From contig OY282371.1 in NCBI GenBank assembly GCA_958295715.1, positions 372,001 through 436,000 on the forward strand: a stretch of 64,000 nt of DNA, given 5' to 3'. The notes under the pieces were generated by a model that saw nothing but the letters and a program-made list of their open reading frames with translations, was not told where the DNA came from and did not search any database. The position numbers were made by a program, and so were the translations under genes. Positions 24,967-34,033 of the stretch are shown one piece after another. Origin of the DNA: an uncultured Dehalococcoidia bacterium (GTDB taxonomy: Bacteria > Chloroflexota > Dehalococcoidia > Lucifugimonadales > GCA-2712585). Within the stretch, counting starts at the first letter, position 1. Each line of letters starts with the position of its first letter.

Positions 24967-25953
24967 CTAGGCGCGGACGAGGAGGACCGGCGCCGGGGAG
25001 GAGGACACGACCCTGTCCGCCACGCTGCCGAGTATGGCCCTGCCGATGCCGGATCTTCCCCTGCTGGTCATTACTATAACGCTGTGGTCGCGCTCCTGGG
25101 CCACTTCCACAATCTGATTCGCCGCCTCTCCCGTCGGGATGCGCGACTCCACGTTGGCGACGCCTTGGTCGCGCAACTCCTCCGCCTTGGCGTCCAGGTA
25201 CTCCTTGGAGGCCTCCTCCAAGGCAGACATAACGTTGGGGTATCCCGACGGCCATTCGCCCACCATGGACATCTGCATGGTGGAGGTGGGTATCCTGACC
25301 AGGGACATGTCCAGGCTGAGTTTCTTGGCCAGGGCCGTGGCCGAGGAGAGGGCGTGCTCCGAAAAGGTGGAGCCGTCCAGAGGCAGGACCACGCGCTCCA
25401 GGGAGGCCTCTCCCCCGGAGTCGTACCCGGCCACGTCGGGCCGGACTATCCGTATTGAGAAGCCCGAGCCGCGCTTCCAGAGTTCCTGCTCGATATTGTC
25501 TTCGGTGACTACGGGTCGGAATATGAACATGGAGTTGGCGGAGTCGTGAATAACCTTGTCCGTCACGCTTCCAACCACCCATCGCCCTATGCCGGACCTG
25601 CCGTGGGTGGACATGGCGATTAGGGCGCCTTCGCCTCTGTCGGCGGCGGCGGCGGCGATGGCCTCGCCGGGCTTGTCGTTGGTGATTATCTTTTCCACCT
25701 CGACGGGGGCCAAGGTGGTCTCAATGGAGGAGAGGTACTCCTCGGCGTCGCGCCGGGACTTCCGTTTGCTCTCCGCGGCCTTTGTCTTAATCATAGACTC
25801 CAGCAGGTCCGGCGGCAGAGAGGACTCGTCGAACTCCACGGCCTGGAGCAGGGAGATCTTCGCTTGGAAGGCCTTGGCCAAGAGGCGGGCGTAGGGCAGA
25901 ACGGCTTCTGAGCGCTTGGACCCGTCCAGGGGAACGATGATTCGGTCGTACAT
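24967..25953 (-). CDS. Tandem universal stress protein (two UspA domains)
   Basis: 328 residues with two Usp domains. Domain 1 (about 1-150) starts DRIIVPLDGSKRSEAVL and ends with STHGRSGIGRWVVGSVTDKVI. Domain 2 (about 190-328) starts RVVLPLDGSTFSEHAL and ends with TSRGRSGIGRAILGSVADRVV. Both carry the G-x2-G-x9-G-S ATP-binding motif, so both probably bind nucleotide. Tandem Usp proteins act as cytoplasmic dimers in stress adaptation. The gene is alone on the minus strand with its own promoter (25990-26018). Confidence 0.93.
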   Translation of the reverse strand: MYDRIIVPLDGSKRSEAVLPYARLLAKAFQAKISLLQAVEFDESSLPPDLLESMIKTKAAESKRKSRRDAEEYLSSIETTLAPVEVEKIITNDKPGEAIAAAAADRGEGALIAMSTHGRSGIGRWVVGSVTDKVIHDSANSMFIFRPVVTEDNIEQELWKRGSGFSIRIVRPDVAGYDSGGEASLERVVLPLDGSTFSEHALSSATALAKKLSLDMSLVRIPTSTMQMSMVGEWPSGYPNVMSALEEASKEYLDAKAEELRDQGVANVESRIPTGEAANQIVEVAQERDHSVIVMTSRGRSGIGRAILGSVADRVVSSSPAPVLLVRA

Positions 25954-25989
25954 TTCTCCTCCGGGAGTCCAAAGGGGACTACTAAGAGG

Positions 25990-26018
25990 AGTTTACGCCA
26001 GGCCGGGCTGTAGGTCAA
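25990..26018 (-). promoter_or_regulatory. Sigma70-type promoter of the universal stress protein gene
   Basis: TTGACC (26018-26013), a 17-base spacer and TAAACT (25995-25990) on the minus strand, about 37 bases before the ATG at 25953. Confidence 0.65.
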
Positions 26019-26089
26019 TTGGATGGGCGGCCGCGATTTCGTAGTATTCCCACGGGCCCACGGGCAGGCGCCCCATTAGGCGGCGGGTG

Positions 26090-26098
26090 TGCTATGAT
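26090..26098 (+). promoter_or_regulatory. Extended -10 promoter of the D-aminoacylase-like gene
   Basis: TGC-TATGAT at 26090-26098 is an extended -10 box; there is no convincing -35. The leader to the ATG at 26173 is about 70 bases and ends with the strong Shine-Dalgarno GGAGGTGA. Confidence 0.45.
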
Positions 26099-26172
26099 GG
26101 CCCGTGAGGTTGCCGCGGGTGGACCCGTGGGCTTCCACCCTGGAAAAATCGGCCTTTCGTTGGAGGTGAAGG

Positions 26173-27747
26173 ATGCTTGACACGCTTATTGTTAACGGGC
26201 TGGTCATAGACGGGACCGGCAGTCCGGGGTTCCACGCCGCCGTGGGCATAGAGGGTGAGACGGTTAGGATATTCAGGGGCGACGTTTCGGCGGTGCAGGC
26301 GGCTGAGACCATTGACGCGTCGGGCCTGGTGGTCTGCCCCGGCTTCATAGACCTGCACGCCCATACGGGTCTCACCATTTTGGGGGAGCCGGAGCACGAG
26401 CCCAAGGTTCGGCAGGGGGTGACCACGGAGCTTGTCGGGATTGACGGCATCTCCCACGCGCCCTTCAAGACCCAGGAGGAGTTGCACCGGTACATCTGGC
26501 TAGACGCGGGCCTCAATGGCTATCCCCCCATGCCGGCGGACTGGCTTACGGTGGCGGGGCTGCTGGACAAGTACGACAACAAGGTGGCCGTCAACGTGGC
26601 CTTCATACTGGGCAACTCTCCGGTGCGGGTGTGGGGCGTGGGGTGGGATGACCGCCCGGCTACGGGTTCGGAGCTTGAGGATATGAAGTCGGTGACGCGG
26701 GAGGCCATGGAGGAGGGGGCTTGGGGGCTTTCCACCGGCCTTGACTACCCGCCCGGCTCCTACGCCGACACGGATGAGTTGGTGGCCCTGTCGGAGACGT
26801 CGGCTCGAATGGGCGGGTTCTACCACACCCACATCAGGAACAGCCTGCGGTCGAAGGGTCTGATGGCCCCCTGGGAGGAGGCCTTGGAGATCGGCCGGCG
26901 CGGCGGCATCCCGGTGCATCTCACCCACTACCGCCAGAGCGCGCAGGGGGTTGGCAGTCACTGGGACTACCTCGATCTGGTGGATAACGCCCGGTCTCAG
27001 GGGATGGACGTCACCTTCGACTGCTACACCTATCCCTTCTCCGGGACCAGCGCCACCATAGCCATACCCAACTGGGCCAAGGATGGCGGCCCCGAGCGGC
27101 TGATGGCGGCCCTAGCCGACCCGGATGACAGGGCGAGGATGAAGCGGGAGCTATCCCCCGCTAGGCTGGAGGATAGCTGGCTGACCAACTTCACTAAGCC
27201 GGAGAACATGAAGTATGAGGGCCGTCAGCCCGTGGATATCGCCGAGATGCGGGGCCAGGACCCGGCGGACGCCTTCTTCGACATGCTCTTGGATGAGCGG
27301 TTGGGGGTTTCCATAGTCGGCCTTGGGACCAACTCTCAAACGCTGCCGGACTTCGTGTCCCACCCCTGCGGCATGATAGCCAGCGACGCCATACTCCTCG
27401 GCGACTACCCCAGCCCCCGCAGCTACGGGTGTTTTCCCATAGTGCTTGCGGAGTTCGTGCGGGCGGAGAAGCATCTGCGGCTCCCGGAGGCCATACGCAA
27501 GATGACCTCCTTCCCGGCCCAACGGCTGGGCATCCCCGACCGGGGCCTCTTAAAGGATGGGATGAAGGCGGATATCGTGGTGTTCAACGCGCAAACGGTG
27601 AAGGCCCCGGCCACCCGGAGCCGCCCCAAGCAGTTCCCCATAGGCATCGACTACGTGATAGTGAACGGGAAGGTGGTGGTGAGGGAGTCGCGGCACACGG
27701 GGGCGCTGCCGGGCCGCTCCATACGGCGGGGGAGGGCGTCCACCTAG
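26173..27747 (+). CDS. N-acyl-D-amino-acid deacylase-like amidohydrolase
   Basis: 524 residues. The N-terminal beta-sandwich strand LIVNGLVIDGTGSPG is followed by VVCPGFIDLHAHTGL (metal-binding HxH near residue 60), the central GLSTGLDYPPGSYADTDELV block characteristic of D-aminoacylases, FYHTHIRN and VHLTHYRQS (further metal ligands), and the C-terminal GLLKDGMKADIVVFNAQTV of the composite domain. The enzyme family hydrolyses N-acyl bonds of D-amino acids or related amides; the exact substrate is not evident. It has its own promoter, and no neighbour is functionally linked. Confidence 0.9.
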   Translation: MLDTLIVNGLVIDGTGSPGFHAAVGIEGETVRIFRGDVSAVQAAETIDASGLVVCPGFIDLHAHTGLTILGEPEHEPKVRQGVTTELVGIDGISHAPFKTQEELHRYIWLDAGLNGYPPMPADWLTVAGLLDKYDNKVAVNVAFILGNSPVRVWGVGWDDRPATGSELEDMKSVTREAMEEGAWGLSTGLDYPPGSYADTDELVALSETSARMGGFYHTHIRNSLRSKGLMAPWEEALEIGRRGGIPVHLTHYRQSAQGVGSHWDYLDLVDNARSQGMDVTFDCYTYPFSGTSATIAIPNWAKDGGPERLMAALADPDDRARMKRELSPARLEDSWLTNFTKPENMKYEGRQPVDIAEMRGQDPADAFFDMLLDERLGVSIVGLGTNSQTLPDFVSHPCGMIASDAILLGDYPSPRSYGCFPIVLAEFVRAEKHLRLPEAIRKMTSFPAQRLGIPDRGLLKDGMKADIVVFNAQTVKAPATRSRPKQFPIGIDYVIVNGKVVVRESRHTGALPGRSIRRGRAST

Positions 27748-27869
27748 GCGGGAACTGGCGTAACCGGCGTTCCCCGCAAGGGGGAATCCAGGGGTTGGCG
27801 GCCACCGGCGCGCGCCGCGGGGTCATCTCCTTAAGGCGTCACGGAGGTCCGGAGGGCGGGGCGGGTCGG

Positions 27870-28457
27870 CTAGAGGGGGGCCTTGGCCTCCTCCATCAGC
27901 CTGGCCCTGCGCCGGAAGTACTCGCTTTCCAGCAGTCCCATAACCAGGGAGTCGTACCACTTGCCGTCCTTCGGGTGGGTGCTGCGGAGGTGTCCTTCCA
28001 ACAAAAAGCCCAGCCGTTGGCACATGTGGAGGGCGTGAATGTTGTAGTCCGGCACGTCTACCCAAGCCCTGTGCAGCCTGTAGGTGGAGAAGGCCATGTC
28101 GAGGAGTTGGAGGAGGGCCGCGGAGCCGAAGTGGTGGAGCCACAGGTCTTGCCGCCCGATGATGAGGAACAGCTGGGCCTCGTGGAGGGGCGGGTCGATG
28201 AGCATCTGGGCCTCGCCGACGTGGCCCTCGTTGGCGTCGTAAACGGAGAAGATCTTGCGCTCCTCGTCGTGGAAGATATGGGCCCACGTCTCCTCGTCGG
28301 CGTTTAGGATGGTCTTGGGGGAGTAGCCGATGTGAAGGGGTTCGCCCTTTTCGTCGGCTCCGTACCACATGGCCAAGACATCCGGGTTCTCAAGCCAACG
28401 GGCCATTCGTTCAACGTCTTCTATGGATACGTCTTGTAGTCGCACGTCGGGAACCAT
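27870..28457 (-). CDS. GNAT-family acetyltransferase (RimJ/RimL-like)
   Basis: 195 residues. Start VRLQDVSIEDVERMARWLENP, central FLIIGRQDLWLHHFGSAALLQLLDMAF (the acetyl-CoA motif A equivalent, with a weak Q/R-x-x-G-x-A pattern), then LHRAWVDVPDYNIHALHMCQRLGFLLEGHLR, typical of RimJ/RimL-like acetyltransferases. It probably acetylates a protein N-terminus or a small amine. The gene is single on the minus strand, with a good promoter at 28500-28528. The motif A is less canonical than usual, so the enzymatic activity is less certain than the fold. Confidence 0.85.
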   Translation of the reverse strand: MVPDVRLQDVSIEDVERMARWLENPDVLAMWYGADEKGEPLHIGYSPKTILNADEETWAHIFHDEERKIFSVYDANEGHVGEAQMLIDPPLHEAQLFLIIGRQDLWLHHFGSAALLQLLDMAFSTYRLHRAWVDVPDYNIHALHMCQRLGFLLEGHLRSTHPKDGKWYDSLVMGLLESEYFRRRARLMEEAKAPL

Positions 28458-28499
28458 GGCGAACTCCTGCTGTTGGAGATTTGGGTTGGGGTTACCTTC

Positions 28500-28528
28500 A
28501 GATTAAGAGGTGAAGGGCTTTTAGTCAA
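28500..28528 (-). promoter_or_regulatory. Sigma70-type promoter of the acetyltransferase gene
   Basis: TTGACT (28528-28523), a 17-base spacer and TAATCT (28505-28500) on the minus strand, about 43 bases upstream of the ATG at 28457. Confidence 0.65.
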
Positions 28529-28569
28529 CAGCCGGGAGCGGGGCGGGCCCAGCGCCGGCTCCTGGCCTC

Positions 28570-29045
28570 CTATTCGTCATTCCCGTGCAGGCGGGAATGA
28601 CGGGCGCGCCCACTTAGTTTTGAAGGGCGTTGCGAGCGTCTGGATTCCCGCCCCCCACCCCTCATTCCCCCGCCCCTCCCTCCCGTCATTCCCGCGTAGG
28701 CGGGAATCCATCTTCTCCCCGTTGCGCCGGGTGGGGAGGGCGAGGCACCGCCACTAAATTGGACGGTGGGAGGGCAAATCGGAGGTTCCACGCATTGCTT
28801 TTAGACAGGCGTTCCTGGATTCCCGCTTACACAGGTTGCCCAACCCCGCCCAGGGATGGATTCCCGCCTGCGCGGGAATGACGGAAAGGGGTGCGGGAGT
28901 GACGGGCGTGAGAGCGACACATTGGTCGTTTTGCGATGGGGCCTTCCTGTGATTCCCGCCTGCGCGGGAATGACGGGTAAGAGGGTGGGAATGACGGAAA
29001 AGGGAGGCGGGAGTGCCGGATAAGGGAGGTGGGAATGACGGGCGG
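28570..29045. repeat. Intergenic cluster of GTCATTCCCG palindromes
   Basis: No gene is seen from 28529 to 29072. The stretch contains a family II copy (28576-28640), single palindromes near 28684-28712, 28856-28884 and 28950-28976, and a half copy of family I (about 28893-28978, with GAGAGCGACACATTGG and GGGGCCTTCCT). Several copies seem to have inserted next to, or recombined with, each other. Confidence 0.8.
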
Positions 29046-29072
29046 GGGGAGCGGAATTTTGGGCGCGGGGCG

Positions 29073-29101
29073 TTGACATACACGATGGCGGCAATTATTG
29101 T
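29073..29101 (+). promoter_or_regulatory. Sigma70-type promoter of the DUF1800 gene
   Basis: TTGACA (29073-29078), a 17-base spacer and TATTGT (29096-29101). Transcription would start near 29108, about 87 bases before the ATG at 29195. Confidence 0.7.
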
Positions 29102-29194
29102 GTAGATAGTCGCCGCGGCGAGCGGTGGATGTGCGCTTGTGGGTCGGGCGGCCGGGGCGCGGCAGGGCGCTTACAGTCCGGATTGGAGGCTGAA

Positions 29195-30610
29195 ATGGAT
29201 AAACGAGACGTGGCCTTGATGGGCCACCTAATGCGGCGGGCGGGGTTCGGGGCATCCTACGAGGAGTTGGAGGCCCGGGCGGCCAAGGGCTACGAGGCCA
29301 CCGTTGAGGAGCTTCTTGACCCCGACGCCCACGGCATCCCGCCGGTGGACCTGCACGTGTTCCGCCGCTACCACCCGTTGGCCGAGGCGGAGGCGAGCAC
29401 GGAGAAGAGCTCCTTGACCTTCATGTACCACCTCCTCGCGACCCAGAGGCCCTTGGAGGAGAAGATGACCCTCCTCTGGCACATGATTTTCGCCACGGGC
29501 AACGCCAAGGTGGAGAACTCGCGGGAGTTGGTGGGCCAGCTTGACACCTTCCGCAAGCACGGCATGGGCAGCTACCGGCGGCTGATGGTGGAGTTGGCCA
29601 GGGACCCGGCCATGATCTTCTGGCTGGACAATAACGAGAATCACAAGAAGGCCCCCAACGAGAACTGGGGACGGGAACTCCTGGAACTGTTCTCCATGGG
29701 ACAGGGCAACTACACCGAGGAGGACGTGAAGGAGGCGTCGCGGGCCTTCACGGGGTGGACCATCAAGCCCAAGCTGCCCAAGGACCCGTTCCTCTGCCTG
29801 GACCGGTGGGAGTTTCTCTATCTGCCCGAGGACCACGACGACGGTGAGAAGGTCTTCCTCGGTCGTCGCGGGCCCTTCAACGGCGAGGATATCATTGACA
29901 TAATCGTGGAAGAGCCGGCGACGGCCCGGTTCGTGGCCCGGCATCTGTACAACTTTTTTGTGGCTGACGAGGTGCAGGTTCCCAGCTGGAAGGACGAGCC
30001 GCCCCGGGACCCGGCGGCGGTTGAGGCCATCGCGGACACCTTTGTTAAGTCGGGGTACGACCTGCGGACGACGCTGCGGTTCATCTTCAACTCCGACTTC
30101 TTTAAGGATGAGGCCGTGTGGTTCGCCAGGGTGAAGAGTCCCGCCGAGATAGTGGTGGGAACGACCCGGTTGACGGGTGACTTCGGGGAGATGAAGCCCG
30201 GAATCTTGGGCTTGGCCCTGGAGTGCGGATACCAGGGGCAGGAACTAACGAACCCGCCCAGCGTTGAGGGGTGGCACTTCGGCCCGGAGTGGATAGACAC
30301 CGGCGCCCTGATTCGCCGGGTGAACTTCATGGCCGACAAGCTGGGGGACCCCGGCAGTCCGGGCATCAAGTCCATGATAGACAGGATGGGCGGCAAGGGT
30401 TCCTACACCCCCGGGGAGTTGGTGGACGCCTGCCTGGAGCTTTTGGGTCACGTGAAGCTGGACGAAAGCTCCCGCGATGAGTTGATAGGACACCTGGGCG
30501 GCGCGGAGATACGGCGCGGCTCCTCTGAGGAGGAGGTCAGGGCCTTTGGAGAGCGGGTTGCGGAGGCCCTCCAGCTTATCGCCGCCACCAGGGAGTACCA
30601 GCTCTGCTAA
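29195..30610 (+). CDS. DUF1800 family protein
   Basis: 471 residues from the ATG at 29195, preceded by GGAGG. Family segments: LMRRAGFGASYEELEA at the start, KMTLLWHMIFATGNAKVEN, NENWGRELLELFSMGQGNYTEEDV (the central signature), RAFTGWTI, and EPATARFVARHLYNFFV. DUF1800 proteins are large, often exported or cell-surface proteins of unknown function, usually paired with DUF1501 genes. No signal peptide and no DUF1501 neighbour is seen here. An NHL-repeat gene follows after 52 bases on the same strand and may be co-transcribed. Confidence 0.9.
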   Translation: MDKRDVALMGHLMRRAGFGASYEELEARAAKGYEATVEELLDPDAHGIPPVDLHVFRRYHPLAEAEASTEKSSLTFMYHLLATQRPLEEKMTLLWHMIFATGNAKVENSRELVGQLDTFRKHGMGSYRRLMVELARDPAMIFWLDNNENHKKAPNENWGRELLELFSMGQGNYTEEDVKEASRAFTGWTIKPKLPKDPFLCLDRWEFLYLPEDHDDGEKVFLGRRGPFNGEDIIDIIVEEPATARFVARHLYNFFVADEVQVPSWKDEPPRDPAAVEAIADTFVKSGYDLRTTLRFIFNSDFFKDEAVWFARVKSPAEIVVGTTRLTGDFGEMKPGILGLALECGYQGQELTNPPSVEGWHFGPEWIDTGALIRRVNFMADKLGDPGSPGIKSMIDRMGGKGSYTPGELVDACLELLGHVKLDESSRDELIGHLGGAEIRRGSSEEEVRAFGERVAEALQLIAATREYQLC

Positions 30611-30662
30611 GCAGGGGGTTCAAGGAAGAGTCAGGAGCAGTTAAGCGTCAGGCGGTGAAGAA

Positions 30663-31667
30663 TTGGCTTTAATTCAGACCATTGGTGAACGGACCTACAG
30701 CTACAGCCATTGCGTTGGGATGCTGACGGCCTTCTTTGGGCCGGTGGACCTGGCCTTGGGAGCCAAGGGCGAGGTTTTCGTGTCTTGCAGGGCCAGCGAG
30801 CCGGGGTCGCGGCCGGGCAGGGGCCAGGGTTGGGTGCGGTGGAATATGGAGAACGACACGCTGATTTTGCAGGTGAAGTCCGAGGACAGCGGGGAGCGCG
30901 AGTTGGTTTGGCCGGCGTCTATCGTGTTGGACGAGGGCCGGGTGTACCAGGCCGACGAGTGGCGCAACCGCATCCTGGTTTACGACGTCAACGGAAAGCA
31001 TCTTGGCGGTTGGGGCGCTTCGGGCAGTGGCCCCGGGGAGCTAGACGGCCCCAGCGGTATGCGCTTGGACGGTGAGGGGAACCTGTTCGTGGCCGAGAGC
31101 CGCAACAACCGCGTCCAGCGTTTCACCAAGGATGGCCGTTACCTCGGTCACTGGGGCCGGGCGGGAAGCGGTGCCGGCGAGTTGAACATGCCCTACGGCA
31201 TTCACGTTGACGGGGCCGGTGACGTGTACGTGGCCGATTGGGGCAACGACCGGGTGCAGAAGTTCACCGCCGGCGGGGAGCCGTTGGCGGTGTTCGGGGC
31301 CGGCGACGGCGGGGTTGGAAGCCTCACGAGGCCCACGGGTGTGGCGGTGGACGCTGAGGGGGATGTTTACGTGGCCGACTGCGGCAACAACAGGGTGCAG
31401 ATTTACGACGCGTCGGGTGAGTACGTCACGGGGCTGTACGGAGACGCCCGGCAGCTGTCCAAGTCGGCCCAGCAGTACGTGGACGTGAACCCCAACATGT
31501 CTAAGGCCCGCAGGCGCGCCGACACCTCCAAGGAGTGGGGGCTGTTCCGGCCCACCGCCGTGTCGGTGGCTGATGACGGCATGATTTACATAGTTGAGGC
31601 CATCAGCGGGAGGATCCAGATGTATCAGAAGGAGAGGGACTATATCGACCCTCAGTTCAACCTGTAA
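30663..31667 (+). CDS. NHL-repeat beta-propeller protein
   Basis: 334 residues from a TTG start. At least five NHL-type blades are visible, each with a pattern like GDVYVADWGNDRVQKF: VYQADEWRNRILVYD, LFVAESRNNRVQRF, VYVADWGNDRVQKF, VYVADCGNNRVQIYD and IYIVEAISGRIQMY. There is no signal peptide, so it may act in the cytoplasm as a binding scaffold or a lyase-like propeller; no catalytic residues can be assigned. It follows the DUF1800 gene and precedes an amidohydrolase by 30 bases, suggesting one transcript. Confidence 0.9.
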   Translation: MALIQTIGERTYSYSHCVGMLTAFFGPVDLALGAKGEVFVSCRASEPGSRPGRGQGWVRWNMENDTLILQVKSEDSGERELVWPASIVLDEGRVYQADEWRNRILVYDVNGKHLGGWGASGSGPGELDGPSGMRLDGEGNLFVAESRNNRVQRFTKDGRYLGHWGRAGSGAGELNMPYGIHVDGAGDVYVADWGNDRVQKFTAGGEPLAVFGAGDGGVGSLTRPTGVAVDAEGDVYVADCGNNRVQIYDASGEYVTGLYGDARQLSKSAQQYVDVNPNMSKARRRADTSKEWGLFRPTAVSVADDGMIYIVEAISGRIQMYQKERDYIDPQFNL

Positions 31668-31697
31668 GAAGAACCGAACTTAGAAGGAGAAGGAGCC

Positions 31698-32840
31698 ATG
31701 ATCAGCAGTTTCAAGGTGATAGACGCGGACGCGCACATGCAGGAGCCCGGGGACCTGTGGGACAAGTACGTTGAGCCGGCCTTCTACGACAGGCGGCCCA
31801 TCGTGAAGTCGGTGGAGCACCGGATCTACTATCAGTACGAGCCTTGCGAACTCTTCCCCGACGGGCTGCCCGCCTCCGTCTGGAGGAAGCGGCCGTCGAA
31901 GATGTTCGAGCGCCTGCCGGAGAAGTACGGCCAGGCCTACGAGAACTGGTGGAGCGTGGAGAGCCGCCTGGTGGACATGGAAAAGTACGGCTGGGACAAG
32001 ATGGTCTGCATCCCCGGGATAGGGGCCGCGCCCCTGAGCCAGGACGGCAAGGACCCGGACCTGATGTGGGCCTTGACCAGGGCCTATCACAACTGGGCCC
32101 ACGACTTTTGCAGCGCCGACCCCTCCCGCCTGAAGATGGTGGTGGACCTGCCGAACTACGACGTGGCGAATGCGGTCACCGAGACCCGCCGCGCAGTGGC
32201 CGAGTTGGGGGCCGTGACGGTGTTGATGCCCAAGCCGGTGAGCGGTTCGGCCTGGCACGAGCCGGAGTACGACGCCTTTTGGCAGGTCATCTCCGACCTA
32301 GACGTTCCCTTGGCCTTCCACGGGGTGGGCAGCGGAACGCCCCACGCCAGCACGCGGTACGCGGGGACCGAAGGGCCACTCTTCGCCCTGCAACACGCCA
32401 TCGGGTTCCCGGTGGAGAACATGATATCCCTGGGCCACCTCATCTACACGGGGGTCTTCGACAGGTATCCCAACGTGCGGGCCAGCTTCCTGGAAGGCAA
32501 CGCCGGGTGGGTGCCCTTCTGGTTGGGGCGGCTGGACGACCACGCCGTCGGCCGGCAGTCGGTGTTCTTCGAGAACAACACCCTGTCCCTGACGCCCAGC
32601 GAGTACTTCCAGCGGCAGGTGTTCGTGGCCTGCGACGGCGACGAGTTCGGGCTTTCCGGGGTGCTGGACGTTGTTGGCGACGACAACTTCATCTGGAACA
32701 CGGACTACCCCCACTCCGACGCCCCCGACCCGGACAAGGCCCTCCCCGAACTGCTGGAGCAGCCGATATCCGAGGAGAGCAAGCGGAAGATTCTGTGGGA
32801 CAACCCCGTTAGGCTCTTCGGGCCGCGCATCCTGAACTAG
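31698..32840 (+). CDS. Metal-dependent amidohydrolase (amidohydrolase-2 family)
   Basis: 380 residues with a strong GGAGAAGGAG ribosome-binding stretch. The N-terminal DADAHMQEP supplies the DxH metal site; later segments are LAFHGVGSG (metal His), LEGNAGWVPFWLGRLDDH, and NTDYPHSDAPDP with the catalytic Asp. This is the PF04909-type TIM barrel shared by decarboxylases and hydrolases such as ACMS decarboxylase. The substrate is unknown. A paralogue lies at 49260-50477 with the same landmarks. Confidence 0.9.
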   Translation: MISSFKVIDADAHMQEPGDLWDKYVEPAFYDRRPIVKSVEHRIYYQYEPCELFPDGLPASVWRKRPSKMFERLPEKYGQAYENWWSVESRLVDMEKYGWDKMVCIPGIGAAPLSQDGKDPDLMWALTRAYHNWAHDFCSADPSRLKMVVDLPNYDVANAVTETRRAVAELGAVTVLMPKPVSGSAWHEPEYDAFWQVISDLDVPLAFHGVGSGTPHASTRYAGTEGPLFALQHAIGFPVENMISLGHLIYTGVFDRYPNVRASFLEGNAGWVPFWLGRLDDHAVGRQSVFFENNTLSLTPSEYFQRQVFVACDGDEFGLSGVLDVVGDDNFIWNTDYPHSDAPDPDKALPELLEQPISEESKRKILWDNPVRLFGPRILN

Positions 32841-32954
32841 AACGGCGATGACTAAACGGCGCCGCGGTCGCCGGCTCTTGGGCGCAGGGCTTTTGCCTGA
32901 AGCGCAAGGGCACGGTTAGGCCGCGGCGCCGGCGCGCCATCCGGCTTTAGGAGT

Positions 32955-33102
32955 CCTTAGGCGCAGGTTGGCGCGGAGGAAGGGAGTCCACCGCTGAAGC
33001 CAACGGCGCTATCTCCCTAGGCGCGGGTTGGCGCGGAGGAGAGTCTCTCGGGGGCGGCCGGCGCGGTCTTTGGGACGCTTAGGCGCGGAGCCTACTCCGC
33101 GC
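32955..33102. repeat. Imperfect direct repeats at about 60-bp spacing
   Basis: A unit of the type TAGGCGC-GGTTGGCGCGGAGGA occurs at 32958-32980 and 33018-33040, 60 bp apart. A shortened third form starts at 33080 and continues as a hairpin. The stretch between the amidohydrolase and AIM24 genes (32841-33108) holds nothing else that I recognise. Confidence 0.65.
33083..33102 (-). terminator. Hairpin in the convergent gap after the AIM24-like gene
   Basis: GCGCGGAG-CCTA-CTCCGCGC forms a perfect 8-bp stem with a 4-base loop, 6 bases after the stop of the minus-strand AIM24 gene. There is no U-run, so it is either a mRNA-stabilising stem or a weak terminator for either strand. Confidence 0.4.
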
Positions 33103-33108
33103 TGAGGG

Positions 33109-33807
33109 CTACTTGCCCTTGGGCAGGAAGGGCGTTAGCTTTTGGGCCAGGCTGGACAAGTTCCGGGTCTGGATCCATACGCTGCCGTTGCCGCGGAACT
33201 TCATCACCAGACCCTCGCCGCCGGCCACCAGGGACACGAGCCCGCCGACCTTGCCGATGGAGTACTCCACGTCGTCGGTGAAGGCCACCACGTGCCCGGT
33301 GTCGATGACCAACTCCTCCCCACGGCCCATGTCTACGCTGTTCAAGGATATCTCCTTGATGCCGCCAAAGGAGTCGTAGAAGACAGTCCCCTCGCCTCCC
33401 TCGGAGTAGGCCCGCAGGAAGAAGAGGCCCTCGCCGCTGAAGAAGCCGCGGAATCCCTGGAACTTGGTGTCCAACTGGACGTTTGCGGTGGACGCCAGGA
33501 AAGCGTTCCCCTGGATGAAGAGGTTCCTGCCGGGCTGGAGCTTCCAGGAGTGGATGTCGCCGGGAGACGGGGGAGCCAGGCTGACCCAGCCGCCGCCCAT
33601 GCCGGCGGTGAAGGTGTTGACGAAGAATGACTCGCCGCCAATCATCCTCTTAATGCCGCCGAACAGGCTGCCGCCGCCCATGCCGGTCTTCATCTCAACG
33701 CCATGCTGAGCCACCATGGCCCCCGGCTCCGCCTTTATGCTTTCGCCCGGGTCCAAGTTCAGGGTTACCATGGTATAGCTCGGGCTGAACTCCGTTACGC
33801 TCTTCAT
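33109..33807 (-). CDS. AIM24 family protein
   Basis: 232 residues, beta-rich. Recognisable AIM24 (TIGR00266) segments: LDPGESIKAEPGAMVAQHG, GGSLFGGIKRMIGGESFFVNTFTA, GEGLFFLRAYSEGGEGTVFYDSFG and VIDTGHVVAFTDDVEYSIGKVGG. The protein is a cytoplasmic beta-prism of unknown molecular function, widespread in bacteria and fungal mitochondria. GGAGAC precedes the ATG at 33807, and a promoter is found at 33896-33923. Confidence 0.93.
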   Translation of the reverse strand: MKSVTEFSPSYTMVTLNLDPGESIKAEPGAMVAQHGVEMKTGMGGGSLFGGIKRMIGGESFFVNTFTAGMGGGWVSLAPPSPGDIHSWKLQPGRNLFIQGNAFLASTANVQLDTKFQGFRGFFSGEGLFFLRAYSEGGEGTVFYDSFGGIKEISLNSVDMGRGEELVIDTGHVVAFTDDVEYSIGKVGGLVSLVAGGEGLVMKFRGNGSVWIQTRNLSSLAQKLTPFLPKGK

Positions 33808-33895
33808 CTATGTCTCCTTGGTGATTTGTTGGAATGGGACGTCCGCCAACGCGGGGCGTCTTTTTGGGTGGAAACCCTGTCGCTGGCGGCTATTC

Positions 33896-33923
33896 ATGGT
33901 AACATAGCGGGAAGTCGTGTCAA
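33896..33923 (-). promoter_or_regulatory. Sigma70-type promoter of the AIM24-like gene
   Basis: TTGACA (33923-33918), a 16-base spacer and TACCAT (33901-33896) with TG at the extended -10 position, on the minus strand. The leader is about 80 bases. Confidence 0.6.
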
Positions 33924-34033
33924 GCTGAGGGCGCGTGACTAGGGGCTGCGGCCCCTTGGTTCCCGCAAAACGGGGATGGGGGAAACGGTTGACGCGGGTA
34001 GGCGGCGTATAGATGAAAGTGGAGGGCATGAAG

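Noticed and set aside
33083-33102. Intrinsic terminator
   Set aside because: A strong stem is present, but there is no U-rich tract on either strand; kept only as a hairpin of low confidence.
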